From: Lachnospiraceae bacterium
GTDB taxonomy: Bacteria; Bacillota; Clostridia; Lachnospirales; Lachnospiraceae
Length of the DNA: 64,000 nucleotides
Reading direction: 5' to 3'
NCBI GenBank assembly: GCA_910575275.1
Contig: CAJTEE010000002.1
Location: forward strand, 62,001-126,000
In this document: piece after piece, positions 62,491 through 64,000 of the stretch
Layout: every line of letters begins with the position of its first letter
Numbering within the stretch: position 1 is the stretch's first letter
Notes under the pieces: generated by a model
Seen by the model: the letters and a program-made list of their open reading frames with translations, nothing else
Told to the model about the DNA's origin: nothing
Databases searched by the model: none
Made by a program: the position numbers and the translations under genes

Positions 62491-62969
62491 AAAGCCCGGC
62501 AGGCGGGGCGGATACAGAGTGGGGCTTTTTTGAGGCGGCGTTCCATCTGAAGAAGATGGACGCTGCGCTGTATTCCCCGCTTGTACTGGCATATCTCGGG
62601 GATGCGGTCTATGAGGTATTAATCCGCACGCTGGTGGTAAACGGCGGGAACATGCCGGTCAATAAACTTCATAAGCGCAGTGCCAGCCTCGTGAAAGCGG
62701 CGGCGCAGGCGAAGCTTTTTATGGCTGTTGAGGACGAGCTTACCGAGGAGGAGCGCGCCGTGTATAAACGCGGGCGGAATGCGAAGCCGGTGTCCATGGC
62801 AAAGAATGCGACGGTGCGTGACTACCGGATGGCGACCGGCTTTGAGGCGTTGGCCGGATACTTGTACCTGGCAGGGCGCCGCACACGGCTCGTGCAGCTC
62901 GTGAGTCTGGGGCTTGAAAAAATCGGAGAATTTGATGGGGAACAAAAGGAATGCATGCTGAAGAACTGA
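62475..62969 (+). CDS. mrnC: Mini-ribonuclease III
   Basis: A 164-aa RNase III-domain protein without a dsRNA-binding domain. [15 protein letters not shown] is the catalytic signature and [20 protein letters not shown] and [10 protein letters not shown] follow. It matures 23S rRNA in Firmicutes. ATG 62475 overlaps the cysS stop; rlmB starts before its own stop. Confidence 0.94.
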   Translation: METGIKSPAGGADTEWGFFEAAFHLKKMDAALYSPLVLAYLGDAVYEVLIRTLVVNGGNMPVNKLHKRSASLVKAAAQAKLFMAVEDELTEEERAVYKRGRNAKPVSMAKNATVRDYRMATGFEALAGYLYLAGRRTRLVQLVSLGLEKIGEFDGEQKECMLKN

Positions 62970-63691
62970 ATCTGGAAGGACGGAACGCTGTTCTGGAGGC
63001 GCTTCGGGCCGGCAAGCCGATTGACAGATTGTATGTACTGGACGGATGCCAGGATGGTCCGGTAAAAACCATTGTGCGTGAAGCGAAAAGACAGGGAACG
63101 GTAATCGACTTTGTCCCGAAGGAGCGCTTAGATGCTATGACAAAAACAGGGCGTCATCAGGGGGTCATCGCCCTCGGTGCCGCCTATGCGTACGCCGAGG
63201 TTGAGGATATGCTGAAGGCCGCCGAGGAGAAAAAGGAGCCTCCGTTTCTGTTCCTTCTGGATGGAATCGAGGATCCGCACAATCTGGGGGCTATTATCCG
63301 GACGGCAAACCTTGCAGGAGCACATGGCGTTATTATCCCGAAACGGCGGGCTGTTGGACTGACGGCGGCGGCTGCAAGGACCTCGGCCGGAGCGCTTCAT
63401 TTTACACCAGTTGCAAGAGTCGCAAATCTTGCGTCTACGATCGAGGAGCTAAAGAGCCGGGGACTCTGGTTTGTATGTGCCGATATGCGTGGGGAGAGTA
63501 TGTATAAGCTCAACCTGACCGGACCGATTGGACTCGTGATTGGGAATGAGGGCGAAGGAGTCGGCCGGCTTGTGCGGGAAAAATGCGATATGACCGCGGC
63601 GATTCCGATGCGTGGGGATATTGATTCCCTGAATGCATCTGTGGCGGCGGGTGTGCTGGCTTATGAGATCGTACGGCAGAGACTTTTATAA
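62951..63691 (+). CDS. rlmB: 23S rRNA (guanosine-2'-O-)-methyltransferase RlmB
   Basis: A 246-aa SPOUT methyltransferase. The N-terminal substrate domain (LEGRNAVLEALRAGKPIDRL) and the knotted SAM site (LDGIEDPHNLGAIIRTANLA; LVIGNEGEGVGRLV; IPMRGDIDSLNASVAAGVLA) are intact. It methylates G2251 of 23S rRNA in E. coli. ATG 62951 overlaps the mrnC end. Two hairpins and a T tract follow. Confidence 0.96.
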   Translation: MHAEELNLEGRNAVLEALRAGKPIDRLYVLDGCQDGPVKTIVREAKRQGTVIDFVPKERLDAMTKTGRHQGVIALGAAYAYAEVEDMLKAAEEKKEPPFLFLLDGIEDPHNLGAIIRTANLAGAHGVIIPKRRAVGLTAAAARTSAGALHFTPVARVANLASTIEELKSRGLWFVCADMRGESMYKLNLTGPIGLVIGNEGEGVGRLVREKCDMTAAIPMRGDIDSLNASVAAGVLAYEIVRQRLL

Positions 63692-63703
63692 AAACGAATA
63701 TAC

Positions 63704-63765
63704 GCCTTCGGGGCAGGAGGAAGACCCCGAAGGCAAAGAATCCTGCACAGCAGGATTCTTTTTTT
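63704..63765 (+). terminator. Double hairpin terminator after rlmB
   Basis: GCCTTCGGGG/CCCCGAAGGC (63704-63713 and 63725-63734) is followed directly by AAGAATCCTG/CAGGATTCTT (63736-63745 and 63751-63760) and TTTTT. The second is also a terminator for the minus-strand gene to its right. Confidence 0.8.
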
Positions 63766-63773
63766 GTGCAGGA

Positions 63774-64000
63774 TTAATCCTCGAGCGTATAGACCCGGAA
63801 TAGGTTAGACCAGGTATTGCCGATGATGTAGCTGGTGTAGGTTTTGCCGGGCTGTACATTAATGCTGTAGGTCAGAACCGGATTGCTCACGCTGCAGGAC
63901 GAGCAGTTGCCTATGAGCGCCGAGAAGACGATGACGGGAAGCTCGCCGAACGTGGAGAAGGAGGCCGTCTGTGCGTTCGTGACGAAGAAGGTGTAATTCC
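63774..64000 (-). CDS. C-terminal part of an unrecognised protein (partial)
   Basis: The reverse strand is open from the window edge to TAA at 63774-63776, about 75 codons (NYTFFVTNAQTASFSTFGEL; CSSCSVSNPVLTYSINVQPG; IGNTWSNLFRVYTLED). It is rich in Ser, Thr and aromatics, and looks like a beta-strand-rich domain of a surface or structural protein. The rest lies outside the window. Family not recognised. Confidence 0.55.
   Translation of the reverse strand, partial: NYTFFVTNAQTASFSTFGELPVIVFSALIGNCSSCSVSNPVLTYSINVQPGKTYTSYIIGNTWSNLFRVYTLED

Overview
The window looks like a chromosomal segment of a spore-forming, Gram-positive anaerobe of the class Clostridia, most likely Lachnospiraceae. The grounds are the spoVAD-spoVAE pair, the glgC-glgD pair, purine-rich Shine-Dalgarno sites, Clostridia-type families (DUF5662, U32/DUF3656, split transketolase) and the ispF-cysS-mrnC-rlmB order. 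No rRNA, tRNA, CRISPR array or intact insertion sequence was seen.

Layout. 1-6950: a LysR-controlled redox island with an alpha/beta hydrolase, a broken Fe-dependent alcohol dehydrogenase, an SDR, a small flavoprotein, an aldo/keto reductase with a frameshifted lipoprotein signal, a lipoprotein flavodoxin and a DUF4405 membrane protein. 7067-8300: truncated mobile-element-like genes. 8968-11309: glgC-glgD. 11601-17015: a compact four-gene cluster (MGT-type glycosyltransferase, SDR fused to a metallo-beta-lactamase domain, PaaK/CapK-like adenylating enzyme, KAS III-like condensing enzyme) that looks like an undescribed lipid or polyketide-type pathway. It sits directly upstream of spoVAD-spoVAE, which has its own sigma-G-like promoter. 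18842-20726: an AraC regulator and a PIN-domain toxin with a small partner. 21236-31732: split transketolase with a divergent LysR gene, a symporter/microprotein/ATC-hydrolase operon, another LysR gene, DUF554 and two tandem M20 amidohydrolases. 31929-36619: a truncated creatininase, a CapA-type lipoprotein, a SEC-C protein, a methyltransferase and Hsp33.

36827-46518 is mostly housekeeping (cold shock protein, DUF5662, RNase H-like exonuclease, RuvAB, ZapA, U32 peptidase, FtsW/RodA and a class B PBP). 46557-48584 is an AAA ATPase plus a DUF4276/TOPRIM-like partner, a defence-like pair whose partner has an in-frame TGA. 48684-54958 holds galE, an orphan ORF, a NUDIX hydrolase, an amidohydrolase and a TrpXYZ-like ABC operon. 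55074-56171 is ychF. 56172-57255 is an AT-rich foreign remnant. 57281-63691 is a dapA leader, dapA-dapB, a DagK-like protein with altered motifs, and ispF-cysS-mrnC-rlmB.

Two dispersed non-coding repeat families stand out. One is a 166-bp element with CTAG-bounded inverted ends: two full copies of identical length (11330-11495 and 40785-40950) and one half copy (17044-17091); one copy supplies the RuvB stop codon. The other is a set of perfect or near-perfect hairpin modules (A, B, C) in variable order at 17100-17210, 27933-28055, 34298-34324 and 47855-47927, possibly also 19950-19976. Several genes carry single-base lesions, often in homopolymer runs, which may be real decay or sequencing error.
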